Assembly: GCF_013377755.1 (NCBI RefSeq)
Contig: NZ_JABXWR010000001.1
Coordinates: forward strand, 1,499,104-1,563,103
Length of the DNA: 64,000 nucleotides
Reading direction: 5' to 3'
From: Methanofollis tationis
GTDB lineage: Archaea; Halobacteriota; Methanomicrobia; Methanomicrobiales; Methanofollaceae
The position numbers were made by a program, and so were the translations under genes. Under the pieces are notes generated by a model, which saw only the letters and a list, made by a program, of their open reading frames with translations, was not told where the DNA came from and searched no databases. How positions within the stretch are numbered: the first letter of the stretch is position 1; each line of letters opens with the position of its first letter. Of the stretch, positions 37,397-45,888 are shown piece by piece.

Positions 37397-38344
37397 ATGG
37401 AATCAAACAGGGAAGAATGCGGGGATCCGGTCAGACAGGTCCATCTGAGCCCGAACATGACCGTCGACAGACTGGTCCGCGCCATCGCCGGTGCCGGCGC
37501 ATACAACGGCGGGTCGCTCGCCCGCGCCGTCGACATCTATGAGGCGATGCTCCGCGACGAGAAGGCGACGAAGTTTTTCGGGCTCGCAGGCGCCATGGTT
37601 CCTGCAGGCATGGGGGGGATCGTCAGCGATCTCATCGAACAGGGTCATATCGACATTCTGGTCTCGACCGGCGCCAACCTCACCCACGACACCATCGAAG
37701 CGATCGGCTGCCACCATTACCACGGCACCGCCGTCTGCGACGACGTCGAACTGCGTCACGAGGAGATCAACAGGATCTACGACATCTTCCTCCCGGACGA
37801 GGCCTTCATCCACTTCGAGGAGTTCATGCAGGAGTGCCTCTCCGATATCCCGGACAGAACGACGCTCTCCATCTCAGAACTCCTCCGCCACATCGGCTCC
37901 CACCTAGAGACCGGCATCCTGGCGACGGCGGCAAAGAACGATATCCCGGTCTTCTGCCCGGCCGTTCAGGACTCGATGCTCGGGCTGCAGTTCTGGTTCT
38001 ACAACCAGGCGCACCACATCACCGTCGACGCCTTCGGCGACATGAAGACGATCATCGACCGGTGTTATGCGGCAGAGCACGCCGGGGCCTTCCTGGTCGG
38101 CGGCGGCGTGCCGAAGAATTTCATCTTCCAGAGCAAGATGATCACCCCGGACGGCTTCACCTACGCGATCCAGCTCACCGGCGACCGACCCGACCTGGGC
38201 GGGCTCTCGGGCGCCACCCTCTCGGAGGCGCAGTCCTGGGGAAAGATCAACGAGGACGCCGCGGCGGTCACTGTCTACGGCGACGCCACGATCACCCTCC
38301 CGGTGATCGCGGCGGCGGTGCTGGAGAGGCTGAAACATGACTGA
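37397..38344 (+). CDS. dys: Deoxyhypusine synthase
   Basis: A 315-residue enzyme that transfers an aminobutyl group from spermidine to a lysine of aIF5A, using NAD. Signatures: FFGLAGAMVPAGMGG, DILVSTGANLTHD, VGGGVPKNF, and SEAQSWGKI carrying the catalytic lysine. It overlaps pyrF by 8 bp, so the two are translated together although their pathways differ. Confidence 0.95.
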   Translation: MESNREECGDPVRQVHLSPNMTVDRLVRAIAGAGAYNGGSLARAVDIYEAMLRDEKATKFFGLAGAMVPAGMGGIVSDLIEQGHIDILVSTGANLTHDTIEAIGCHHYHGTAVCDDVELRHEEINRIYDIFLPDEAFIHFEEFMQECLSDIPDRTTLSISELLRHIGSHLETGILATAAKNDIPVFCPAVQDSMLGLQFWFYNQAHHITVDAFGDMKTIIDRCYAAEHAGAFLVGGGVPKNFIFQSKMITPDGFTYAIQLTGDRPDLGGLSGATLSEAQSWGKINEDAAAVTVYGDATITLPVIAAAVLERLKHD

Positions 38345-38972
38345 CCTCGTCCTCTCCCTCGACGTCACCGGACGCAAAGAGGCGCTCAGGATCGCCGGCG
38401 CCTGTGCCCCTGAGATCGACGCGATCAAGATCGGCTACCCGCTGGCGCTCGCCGCCGGCCTCGGGATCGCCGGAGAACTCGCCGAACTCGGTCTCCCCCT
38501 CATCGCCGACTTCAAGGTCGCCGACATCCCGAACACAAACACCCTCATCTGCGAGCAGGTGTTTGCGGCCGGGTTCTCCGCGGTGATCGCCCAGGGGTTT
38601 CCGGGCCCTGACTCGGTCACCGCCTGTGTGGAGGCCGCCCATGCCCACGGCGGCGAGTGCTACGTGGTCGCCGAGATGAGCCATCCGGGCGCTCTCACCT
38701 TCTTCTCGGCAGGCGTGCCCGAGCGCCTCTGCGAGATCGTCGCAGAAACCGGCGCCGACGGGATCATCGCCCCGGCGACCCGGCCCGAGCGTGTGCGGGC
38801 GTTGCGTGCCCTGATCGGGAAGAAGAAGATCCTCTCGCCGGGCATCGGAGCACAGGGCGGCGACCCGGCAGAGATCGCACCCCTCGTCGACGGGATGATC
38901 GTCGGCCGCGCCATCTACGGCGCCGCCGACGCCGCGGCCGCCGCCCGGGCCTACGCACCCTACCGCCGATGA
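38337..38972 (+). CDS. pyrF: Orotidine 5'-phosphate decarboxylase
   Basis: A 211-residue TIM-barrel enzyme that makes UMP. The catalytic Asp-Lys-x-x-Asp array is in LIADFKVADIPNTN. LSLDVTGR begins strand 1, and the phosphate-binding end includes SPGIGAQGGDP and IVGRAIYGA. The ATG overlaps the dys stop. It is the last gene of this pair. Confidence 0.95.
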   Translation: MTDLVLSLDVTGRKEALRIAGACAPEIDAIKIGYPLALAAGLGIAGELAELGLPLIADFKVADIPNTNTLICEQVFAAGFSAVIAQGFPGPDSVTACVEAAHAHGGECYVVAEMSHPGALTFFSAGVPERLCEIVAETGADGIIAPATRPERVRALRALIGKKKILSPGIGAQGGDPAEIAPLVDGMIVGRAIYGAADAAAAARAYAPYRR

Positions 38973-39181
38973 CGAGACGACCGTTCCGAGCCTGCGGGCT
39001 GTGACGAACCCTATGAGTCTTCCGAGGCGAAGATCCCCGGACTTAAGCCCCGGGACTCACTTTTTCTGGCAGATATTCTTTCCAGATTTTTTCCTGCAAT
39101 TTTCCGGAGTTTCTCACGGCCTGCGCCGGGGAGCGCCTGCCCCCTCGAGCCGAGAAATGCACGACGTCCCTAAAAAAGAGT
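38973..39181. other. Intergenic region, no gene seen
   Basis: GC-rich sequence between convergent genes. A weak hairpin, TTAAGCCCCGGGACT (about 39042-39056), and a run CACTTTTTCTGG could end pyrF transcription. AAAAAAG near 39172 gives a T-run for the opposite gene. Confidence 0.35.
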
Positions 39182-40762
39182 TCAGGAAAGTTTCCAGATC
39201 TGAGTGCCGATACCCCTGATCGAGAGCCGCAGGTAAGCCTCCGCCGGGTCGGCCGACTCCGGCACCTCAAAGACCAGGTACCCGGACGAATAATCCGACC
39301 GGTCGATCGAGGTCGACGCATAGACCGAGCCGATTCCCCTCATGTAGGCCGATGGCTGAGAGGACCTGTACTCCTCCCCGCCAGCGATGAGGGTGAAGTC
39401 TGTGGGGGACGGCGTCCTATATTTCGAACTCCCGCCGCCGTAATACCCGATATGGTTGACCTCCATGAGCACGAAGAGGTACTGCTTCCCATACGGGGCC
39501 TGGTAAACCTTCACATCGGTGCCGCTGCCGGTCTCAAAACTCTTCCAGGTGGTGGTTGACCTGGGGCGTACCGAGATCTTGTTCACCTGCCTCGTATCCA
39601 TGAAGCGGTACGGCTCCCCGATCTTCAGGGCACCGGGGTAGAGCTCGGTGGTCCGCAGGGTGAGGGTCGTGTCCTCGATCGTCCTGAGGTTCATCCCCTC
39701 GAGAGCGGCGTTGAGCGAGTCCTGTCCCTCGGCGAGATAGGTGTTGCCGAGGTCGATATGATCGGCGTCGGCGAAGGTGGCGCCATACCAGATCGCCGAA
39801 CCGGCCCGGTCATAGCACTCGAAGGCCTCGACGAAGCGGGCCTTCACATGTTCAAGGTCGTCGGGCACGGCGTACGCCCTGAACTCTGCGGAACATGACT
39901 TCGCGCTGCCCGTCAGTTCCATGGCGAGTTTCGAAACGGTGGCATAGTCCTGGTCGTCTGCCCTTATGGACATCTCGCTCACCGTCGATGCGATGCTCGA
40001 CGCCGCCTCTGTTCCAGCTCTTTTGAGCGTGTCGTAGTCACAGGGGACCTGTTCTTTCGCCTCGGCCTCCTGCAGGGGTTCCATCGCCGCTTCGGGATCT
40101 TCGTACGGAACACCGCTGCCCCGGACGACAGCATCAGACCAGTCGGCACAGCGGATATAGGACGACCCTTCCCATGCATTCCCGAACCTGGACGCATCTT
40201 TTGCCGTGAGGATGAACTTCGAAGTGTACGCCCCGGTGCGTTTTTCCCTGAAAAATACAGCAACAAAAGCAGTTTTTCCCTTCAGATCACCGGAATAGAA
40301 GGCTTCGGCGATCCGGGTGGCATCGACCTCATGGCCCCAGAGCGATCCGGCGAGGACATCCCTGGAGGCGTTCATGACGACATCGACCTTCACCGCCTGA
40401 CCCCGGCCCAGATGCGCCGGATCGGCGAGGTCGGCATCTGTAATCACCTCGAATGTCGAGACGGTGACACCCGATGCTCCTGCACCTGCGCCCGAGAACC
40501 GGCCCCTCGTAATATCTACCAGATATTCGGCCATTGCGGCGTAGTCCCCGGAGTCAGGGGGTGAAAGAGTCGTCTCTGGCGTCCCCGCGGCGGCTCCGTT
40601 CCCAAGGAGAGGATTTATCTCGCCCACGCTCCCGTTCCCCACGCCGAACGGCGGGAGTTGCAGCCCTGCGGGATCAGACCATCCCGCCGCAGGCGCGGCA
40701 CAGAGGAGGACCAGCACCAGCACAAGGGCCGGGACATGCAGGCATATGGTATGATACTGCAT
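39182..40762 (-). CDS. Hypothetical secreted protein with C-terminal immunoglobulin-like (DUF4352-type) region
   Basis: A 526-residue protein with a Sec signal peptide (LHVPALVLVLVLLCAAPAAG, cleavage after about residue 27). A low-complexity Gly/Pro segment follows (about 30-70), then a helical middle region (about 180-340, with EAEAKEQVPCDYDTLKRAG) and a beta-rich C terminus. The stretch YGKQYLFVLMEVNHIGYYG within about 400-525 resembles DUF4352-like domains of archaeal surface proteins. There is no anchor at the C terminus. ATG 40762 is set by the signal peptide. The function is unknown; it lies extracellular or in the pseudoperiplasm. Confidence 0.8.
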   Translation of the reverse strand: MQYHTICLHVPALVLVLVLLCAAPAAGWSDPAGLQLPPFGVGNGSVGEINPLLGNGAAAGTPETTLSPPDSGDYAAMAEYLVDITRGRFSGAGAGASGVTVSTFEVITDADLADPAHLGRGQAVKVDVVMNASRDVLAGSLWGHEVDATRIAEAFYSGDLKGKTAFVAVFFREKRTGAYTSKFILTAKDASRFGNAWEGSSYIRCADWSDAVVRGSGVPYEDPEAAMEPLQEAEAKEQVPCDYDTLKRAGTEAASSIASTVSEMSIRADDQDYATVSKLAMELTGSAKSCSAEFRAYAVPDDLEHVKARFVEAFECYDRAGSAIWYGATFADADHIDLGNTYLAEGQDSLNAALEGMNLRTIEDTTLTLRTTELYPGALKIGEPYRFMDTRQVNKISVRPRSTTTWKSFETGSGTDVKVYQAPYGKQYLFVLMEVNHIGYYGGGSSKYRTPSPTDFTLIAGGEEYRSSQPSAYMRGIGSVYASTSIDRSDYSSGYLVFEVPESADPAEAYLRLSIRGIGTQIWKLS

Positions 40763-40932
40763 CGGACTATCATATGCAAATAGGGCAGAAATAGATTCTC
40801 CTCTTGGCACCGTCCGCGGATCGGTGAGGGCGCGAATAAAGCAGATTAAAAGCCCAATTTACTCATCTCATCCCAAAAAAATCGGCAGAAACGGCCAGGA
40901 GAATGCGATATCGGCCCTGGCACTAAGACAGA

Positions 40933-40940
40933 TTTTATAA
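40933..40940 (+). promoter_or_regulatory. TATA box of NrdD-like/cbiZ pair
   Basis: TTTTATAA, 26 bp before ATG 40963; leaderless placement. Confidence 0.45.
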
Positions 40941-40962
40941 TCTGGACGAGCAAGTCTTACGC

Positions 40963-41325
40963 ATGCAGTGGAGCGAAGAGCACCTGGCCCTGGCGCGGAA
41001 ATATCAGAGGCTTGAGGAGATACCAGTCGAAGAGCGGCGCTACAAGTGCCATACCTGCAACCACGTGGTGGAGACCACACCCTGCCCGGTATGCGGCGAG
41101 ACCGCACTCGAGATCATGTGCCCGCTCGACCACACGCACTGCCCCCACGAGATCGTCTCCGGGATCGAGTACTGCCCGCTCTGCGGCGAACCGGTCTGCC
41201 CTGAGTGCGGATCGCACGACGTCTCCCAGATCAGCCGGGTCACCGGATATCTTCAGGATGTCTCCGGCTGGAACGCCGGAAAACAGCAGGAGCTCAAAGA
41301 CAGGATAAGGTATACTGTCGCATGA
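40963..41325 (+). CDS. Stand-alone NrdD C-terminal-like (glycyl-radical-type) zinc protein
   Basis: A 120-residue protein. The middle has four Cys pairs (CHTCNH, CPVCGE, CPLCGE, CPECGS) plus a CPLDHTHCPH segment. The end, SRVTGYLQDVSGWNAGKQQE, closely resembles the glycyl-radical loop and tail of anaerobic class III ribonucleotide reductase (RVTGYL with the radical Gly). The catalytic barrel of NrdD is absent. It could be a split or spare radical domain, or a zinc protein that kept the tail. The ATG overlaps nothing upstream; cbiZ overlaps its stop. Confidence 0.75.
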   Translation: MQWSEEHLALARKYQRLEEIPVEERRYKCHTCNHVVETTPCPVCGETALEIMCPLDHTHCPHEIVSGIEYCPLCGEPVCPECGSHDVSQISRVTGYLQDVSGWNAGKQQELKDRIRYTVA

Positions 41326-42218
41326 GATATTTTTTCACGGGAGACACCCTTTTTGTCCGTGGTGACTTCAGGGCGGCAAGCACCGGCGTCAACGGCGGGA
41401 GTCGCCCGGCGTCCACCATTTTCAACCATACCGTCCCCCATAACTTCGATCACGCCGATCCCGGGCGGTACCTCTGGCAGATCGCCACGGCCGCCGGTTT
41501 CGGCGAGGACTTTTTCGGCCTGCTGACGGCAGTGTCGATGCGCCATCTCTGCATCCTGCAGTACGATTTTATCACGGTGTTCGTCACCGCAGGCGTCACG
41601 AACCCGAACCCGGACCCGACGGCCCCCCATACGATCAACATCATCGTCGTCTCGCGCGAAGGGCTCTCGGAGGGAGCGCTCCTGGAGACGATTCTAACAG
41701 CGACCGGGGCAAAGGCCCATGCCCTCAGCCTGATGAAATATCCCTTCACCGGGACGACGACCGATGCCGTCGCCGTGGCGTCCGAAGGAGGGGTGCGCCA
41801 CACCTATGCCGGCACGGCGACGGAGGCCGGGCGGCGGATCTACGCCGCCGTGGCCCGCGGGGTGCAGGAGGCGCTTGACCGGCAGGAAGGACGGACAGTG
41901 CGGGAAAGACCGTCGTTTTTTATTTTCAACCGGTACGGCGGCGACCACTGGGTGGAGTGGCGGCCTGAAGGCTGTCCCTATTACCCCTGCCATTTCGAGG
42001 GACAGGCATGTGACTTCTGTTACTGCCCGTATTATCCCTGCCATGACAGCGAACTTGGAGAATGGGTGGAGAGCTCCTCGGGGGGACGGGTCTGGAGTTG
42101 CAGCGCCTGCACGCTCCTCCACGAGCCCGGGGTCGCTGCCTATTTCAAGAAAAACCCGGAGGCTTCGCTTCTCGAAATGAAAAAATACCGGGTCTCCCTG
42201 AAGGAAGACCCACAATAG
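41322..42218 (+). CDS. cbiZ: Adenosylcobinamide amidohydrolase with Cys-rich C-terminal extension
   Basis: A 298-residue protein. Residues about 15-195 are a CbiZ domain: TAVSMRHL, VFVTAGVTNPN, HTINIIVVSREGLS, GTTTDAVAVAS and TYAGTATEAGRRI. CbiZ cleaves the aminopropanol linker of scavenged adenosylcobinamide to allow re-entry into B12 synthesis, needed for methyltransferases of methanogens. Residues about 225-275 form an extension with CPYYPCHFEGQACDFCYCPY and CSACTLL, which may bind metal. The start overlaps the preceding gene (ATGA), so the two are coupled. Confidence 0.87.
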   Translation: MRYFFTGDTLFVRGDFRAASTGVNGGSRPASTIFNHTVPHNFDHADPGRYLWQIATAAGFGEDFFGLLTAVSMRHLCILQYDFITVFVTAGVTNPNPDPTAPHTINIIVVSREGLSEGALLETILTATGAKAHALSLMKYPFTGTTTDAVAVASEGGVRHTYAGTATEAGRRIYAAVARGVQEALDRQEGRTVRERPSFFIFNRYGGDHWVEWRPEGCPYYPCHFEGQACDFCYCPYYPCHDSELGEWVESSSGGRVWSCSACTLLHEPGVAAYFKKNPEASLLEMKKYRVSLKEDPQ

Positions 42219-42224
42219 ACCGTT

Positions 42225-42416
42225 TCACTCCGTGATGCCGAGCGCGGAGAGGAGTTCGCTCAGAGGGATGCCGTGGGCTGCCGCCGCCTGGCGGATGCTT
42301 TCGCCGCGGCCGATCGCGCAGCCGAGGCACCCCATCCCGAAGCGCATGAGGACATCTGCGGATTCCGGTTTTTCCTGGAGAAGTTCCAGAATGGTACTGT
42401 CAGCAGTAACTGCCAT
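42225..42416 (-). CDS. DUF1858 / hybrid-cluster-associated redox disulfide protein
   Basis: A 63-residue helical protein with a CxxC in RFGMGCLGCAIGRGES, the signature of DUF1858 (TIGR03980-type) redox disulfide proteins. Family members are linked with hybrid cluster proteins and anaerobic redox enzymes. ATG 42416 is placed by a TATA box at 42440-42447, about 27 bp away, so the message is leaderless. It is divergent from the RPA operon. Confidence 0.85.
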   Translation of the reverse strand: MAVTADSTILELLQEKPESADVLMRFGMGCLGCAIGRGESIRQAAAAHGIPLSELLSALGITE

Positions 42417-42495
42417 ATCAAAAGAATGGGTACCAGAAGTATTTAAGATTTCAATTTTTGGGGGGGCGAACACTTCCGCACCGCACGCCCAATCA

Positions 42496-42503
42496 CTATA
42501 TAT
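42496..42503 (+). promoter_or_regulatory. TATA box of RPA operon
   Basis: CTATATAT. Predicted start near 42525, leaving a short leader with GGAG (42527-42530) before ATG 42537. Confidence 0.5.
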
Positions 42504-42536
42504 CAGGCAGGCGCTGACGCTCATCTGGAGATGTAG

Positions 42537-43772
42537 ATGGATCTATCCGAAGTAGCAGAAAGAATCTCCCGGAAATTTTCGTCCATGAACGTGGAAATCG
42601 ATCCGGCCCTCGCTGAAAAGAAGCTCCGCACCCTTGTCGAGGAGTTCGGGGTGAACATTCCTGAGGCCGAGAAGACGGTCACCGAGAACCTGGCGAAGGA
42701 GCACAACGTTGCCACCGTGCCGTCACAGTCCTCCGACCTCCGTGAGATCGGAACCCTCGTCCCCGGAGAGTGGGCGACGGTCGAGGGGAAGGTCGTTGGC
42801 CTCTCCCGCCCGGTATCGGACAGCATCAGCCAGAGCGGTATCATCGCCGACACGAGCGGAGCCATCCAGTTCATCGCCTGGGCCCGGTCGAATCTGCCTC
42901 CCCTCACAGAGGGAAGGAGTTACCGGGTTGAGTCGGTAGTCGTCGACGAGTACCGGGGCGTGCCGAAGATTAAATTCCATGCCGGCACAACAATCACCGA
43001 AATAGAGAAAGACATCCCTTGCCTCCCCCAGGCAACAAAGGTTGCGGATCTCCGGCCCGGGATCGCAAGTGTCCGGGTGAAGATGGTGCAGGAGTGGGAG
43101 GCACGGCACGAGCGGATCCTCCAGACAGGAATCGTAGGAGACGAGTCCGGCACCTTGAAGTTCACGATCTGGAAGGAGGAGGGCGTCGAGCGGCTTGAGC
43201 CGGAGACTGTCTACAATATCTTCTACGCCTCGGTCGACGAGTACCAGGGACGCCTCTCCATTACGCTGAATGGGGCGAAGTGTTTCCCTGAGGAAGACGG
43301 AGAACTCTCCGTCGGGATCGGCGGCACGACGCTCACCGGTGCAATCGTGAATATCGGCCCGGGTTCAGGGCTGATCAAGCGCTGTCCGGTGGAGGGGTGC
43401 AACCGCGTCCTCTCGAAGCGAAACTACTGTCCGGTGCACGAGGTACAGAACGACTTCAGGTACGACCTGCGGATCAAGGCAGTGCTCGACGATGGCGCGA
43501 AGGCGCACAACATTCTCATGCAGAAGGAAGTCGTTGAGGCGGTGGCAGGCCTCACCCTCGATGAAGCGGTGAAGACGGTGCAGGAGAGCCCGCTCGGGAT
43601 GGACGACATCTTCTACCGCCTGCGCGACGCCCTCATGGGCAGGTATTACGCATGCAGGGGCGGCGACCTTGGCGACACCCTCCTGGTAAAAGAATGTACC
43701 CCCCTTGGTTTCGACGGGGAGCGGCATGCTGCTCTTCTCAACCGCCTCGGAGGTGAGATCAATGCCAGCTGA
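42537..43772 (+). CDS. rpa: Replication protein A (single-strand DNA-binding protein)
   Basis: A 411-residue euryarchaeal RPA. A helical N terminus (1-65) is followed by OB-folds at about 70-165 (WATVEGKVVGLSRPVSDS, GIIADTSGAIQFIAWA) and 170-265 (GIVGDESGTLKFTIWKEEG), then a third region containing a zinc finger CPVEGCNRVLSKRNYCPVHE at about 280-300. It binds single-strand DNA in replication and repair. Its 3' end overlaps the RPA-associated gene by 11 bp; GGAGGTGAG inside it serves that gene. Confidence 0.95.
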   Translation: MDLSEVAERISRKFSSMNVEIDPALAEKKLRTLVEEFGVNIPEAEKTVTENLAKEHNVATVPSQSSDLREIGTLVPGEWATVEGKVVGLSRPVSDSISQSGIIADTSGAIQFIAWARSNLPPLTEGRSYRVESVVVDEYRGVPKIKFHAGTTITEIEKDIPCLPQATKVADLRPGIASVRVKMVQEWEARHERILQTGIVGDESGTLKFTIWKEEGVERLEPETVYNIFYASVDEYQGRLSITLNGAKCFPEEDGELSVGIGGTTLTGAIVNIGPGSGLIKRCPVEGCNRVLSKRNYCPVHEVQNDFRYDLRIKAVLDDGAKAHNILMQKEVVEAVAGLTLDEAVKTVQESPLGMDDIFYRLRDALMGRYYACRGGDLGDTLLVKECTPLGFDGERHAALLNRLGGEINAS

Positions 43773-44331
43773 AACACTGCGTTACGAGCGCGAACCGGCC
43801 AGACGGGTCTTTGCCGCGGAGCTGCGAGAGGCCACCCACCATTTCAAGGACGGCGAGGACGAGAAGAGCCCGACCTATGTCCTCCTCCCCACCGGCGAAC
43901 GGTGCAACAGGGTGCTGTTCATCGGCTCCATGACCCACAAGGAGAAAAAAGGCGAGCAGAACGTCTTCTACTCGGTCCGGGTCGCCGATCCGACAGGAAC
44001 CTTCTTCGTCAACGCCAGCTCGTTCCAGCAGGAAGCGATGACGCAGGTCTCGAAGATCGATCCGCCGGCATTCGTGGCGGTGGTCGGGAAACCGAACGTC
44101 TACGAGGCGCCGGATGGACGGGTCTTCGTCTCGGTGCGGGCCGAGTCGGTGACCGTCGTCGATAAGGAGATGCGCAACCGCTGGGTGCTGGACGCAGCCG
44201 AGCAGACCCTCAAACGGATCGAGGCGTACGGCCAGACGCCCGACTCACAGCGTGCACAGGAACGCTACAATGCCGATATGGCCACATACAAAAGGATGGT
44301 CTACGAGGCCCTTACCCAGATCACCCTCTGA
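43762..44331 (+). CDS. RPA-associated protein (COG3390)
   Basis: A 189-residue OB-fold protein always paired with RPA in euryarchaea. Conserved: REPARRVFAAELREATHHF at the N terminus and GSMTHKEKK...VFYSVRVADPTGTFFV in the OB domain. It co-purifies with RPA in haloarchaea and related species; its own role is unclear. ATG 43762 has a strong GGAGGTGAG 5 bp upstream. A T8 run follows the stop. Confidence 0.92.
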   Translation: MPAETLRYEREPARRVFAAELREATHHFKDGEDEKSPTYVLLPTGERCNRVLFIGSMTHKEKKGEQNVFYSVRVADPTGTFFVNASSFQQEAMTQVSKIDPPAFVAVVGKPNVYEAPDGRVFVSVRAESVTVVDKEMRNRWVLDAAEQTLKRIEAYGQTPDSQRAQERYNADMATYKRMVYEALTQITL

Positions 44332-44334
44332 AAA

Positions 44335-44347
44335 ACCCTTTTTTTTG
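44335..44347 (+). terminator. T-run terminator of RPA operon
   Basis: CCCTTTTTTTTGAGG within 15 bp of the stop codon. Confidence 0.5.
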
Positions 44348-44423
44348 AGGCGGCACTCGATAACAGACCGGGAAATGGGATCTCTCAAAAAAGATGCCAT
44401 AGGCCCGTTTGAGGGCCGCACGA

Positions 44424-45074
44424 TCACTCGCTTTCAGCCGATTCGGCAGACTGACGTTTTCCTTTCCACTCGCCCTTAAGTTCAGGGTGATCGGTGAGGA
44501 TCTTCGAGACCGTGCTCCGGCTCACGTTGAACATCCTGCAGATCTGGGAGATGCTGGTCCCTGAGCGCCTGACCGTGATCAGGGCCTCGATCTGCCCCTC
44601 GTTCAGTGCCCGTGGCCTGCCGATCGTGCCTCGCGAGAGTGCCTCCTGTCTCGGATGGGGGGGCTGGACCTTCTTCACCCCTTCCATGTAGGTCTCAATA
44701 TAGGCGATAAAATCGCCAATAGCCTCGGCGCGAAGGGCAGGATCATCATAATACCCTATAAAATCACTTCTGGCAAAAAAGGGGACATAACCCTCACTTA
44801 TCAGGATTTTCAGCTCTTCTACACTGGCATCGGGGTTTCGGGAGAGCGCGGAGAGGCTGAGAAACAGGATAAACTTTATTTCATTTTCCTGGCAGTATTC
44901 GAGCATCTGGTTATAACCATCACGCTTTCTCAAGGGCGTGCTGCTGATGCGGTGATCGTTGAAGAACTGATTGATGGTAAACCGATATTTACAAAATTCT
45001 TCAAGAATCTCTTTTTGATGCTCTACGTCGCCCCTTTTCCGCGTCACAAGGTAGGCTACGGCATCTTTTTTCAT
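44424..45074 (-). CDS. Degenerate serine recombinase-like protein with C-terminal HTH
   Basis: A 216-residue protein. Residues 1-135 match the resolvase fold (RKRDGYNQMLEYCQENEIKF, LSALSRNPDASVEELKILIS). Where active enzymes read YxRVS this one reads YLVTRKRGD, so the nucleophilic Ser appears lost. Residues about 165-205 are a Hin-type HTH (RSGTSISQICRMFNVSRSTV). It therefore probably binds DNA as a regulator rather than recombining it. Flanking DNA on its 5' side is notably AT-rich, which hints at transfer. No mobile-element ends are seen around it. Confidence 0.8.
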   Translation of the reverse strand: MKKDAVAYLVTRKRGDVEHQKEILEEFCKYRFTINQFFNDHRISSTPLRKRDGYNQMLEYCQENEIKFILFLSLSALSRNPDASVEELKILISEGYVPFFARSDFIGYYDDPALRAEAIGDFIAYIETYMEGVKKVQPPHPRQEALSRGTIGRPRALNEGQIEALITVRRSGTSISQICRMFNVSRSTVSKILTDHPELKGEWKGKRQSAESAESE

Positions 45075-45216
45075 ACAAATTATTCAAATTCATTATCATT
45101 TATGTTTTCCGATCTAATACAGAGAGCGCATAGCAATTGAAAACAATTTATTTTTATTTAGAAGGAAATTTTATCATTCCAGACCGAAAAAAAGACAGAG
45201 CGGCGGGATCAGGAGA

Positions 45217-45888
45217 TCAGGCCTTTATCCGGTCCCACCGATCGAGAACAGCCTGTCCTTCGATAAATACAAGCCCGTTTTTCCGTGCATATGCCTGTGC
45301 ATCCTCTTTTGAAAGAGCAAGACCATTATCATTGTCGAGCATTTCACATACGACGACGGCCGGCGTTGTGCCAGCCATTTCGGCAAGGGCAATCGAGAGC
45401 TCGGTCTGACCGCGCCGGACATCGAGCAATCCGTCTGCGGCCCTCAGAAGAGCGACGTGGCCCGGGGTCCTGAATTCGGCAGCGAAGTTGTGTCCGCCAC
45501 CGTTGAGAGATTTTATAACCTGGTCTGCAATGGCATTGATGGTCACTGCCCGGTCACGGTCAGGGATGCCGGTGAAGGTGCTCCGGTGGTTCACCCAGAT
45601 CGAGAATGAAGAATGGTTTTTACGGTCGTACGGGATGTCGCCGGTCTGCTCGGCGGCCCCAATGCCCTTCAGGAGGTCTGAGGCGAAGGGAAGGCCGAGA
45701 CGCCGTGCGGCCTCGGGGTGGACGGCCGTGCAGATGAGGCCGCCGCCGTCCCGGCGCATCGTCATCACGTCATGCGGCGTGACCGCATCGGCACGGATGA
45801 TAAGATCGGTCTCGCGTTCGCGGTTGTCAAAGTCATAGAGCAGGACAAATTTGCCCGCCTTCAGGGCGGCACATGCATCTTCAATCAT
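45217..45888 (-). CDS. ribB: 3,4-dihydroxy-2-butanone 4-phosphate synthase
   Basis: A 223-residue enzyme turning ribulose 5-phosphate into the four-carbon riboflavin precursor. Acidic metal site: DFDNRERETDLII (conserved Arg-Glu-x-Glu pattern). Other conserved parts: MRRDGGGLICTAV, DRAVTINAIAD, FRTPGHVALLRAADGLL with HV and ALLRA, and ELSIALAEMAG. It overlaps the upstream ribK by 8 bp. Confidence 0.95.
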   Translation of the reverse strand: MIEDACAALKAGKFVLLYDFDNRERETDLIIRADAVTPHDVMTMRRDGGGLICTAVHPEAARRLGLPFASDLLKGIGAAEQTGDIPYDRKNHSSFSIWVNHRSTFTGIPDRDRAVTINAIADQVIKSLNGGGHNFAAEFRTPGHVALLRAADGLLDVRRGQTELSIALAEMAGTTPAVVVCEMLDNDNGLALSKEDAQAYARKNGLVFIEGQAVLDRWDRIKA

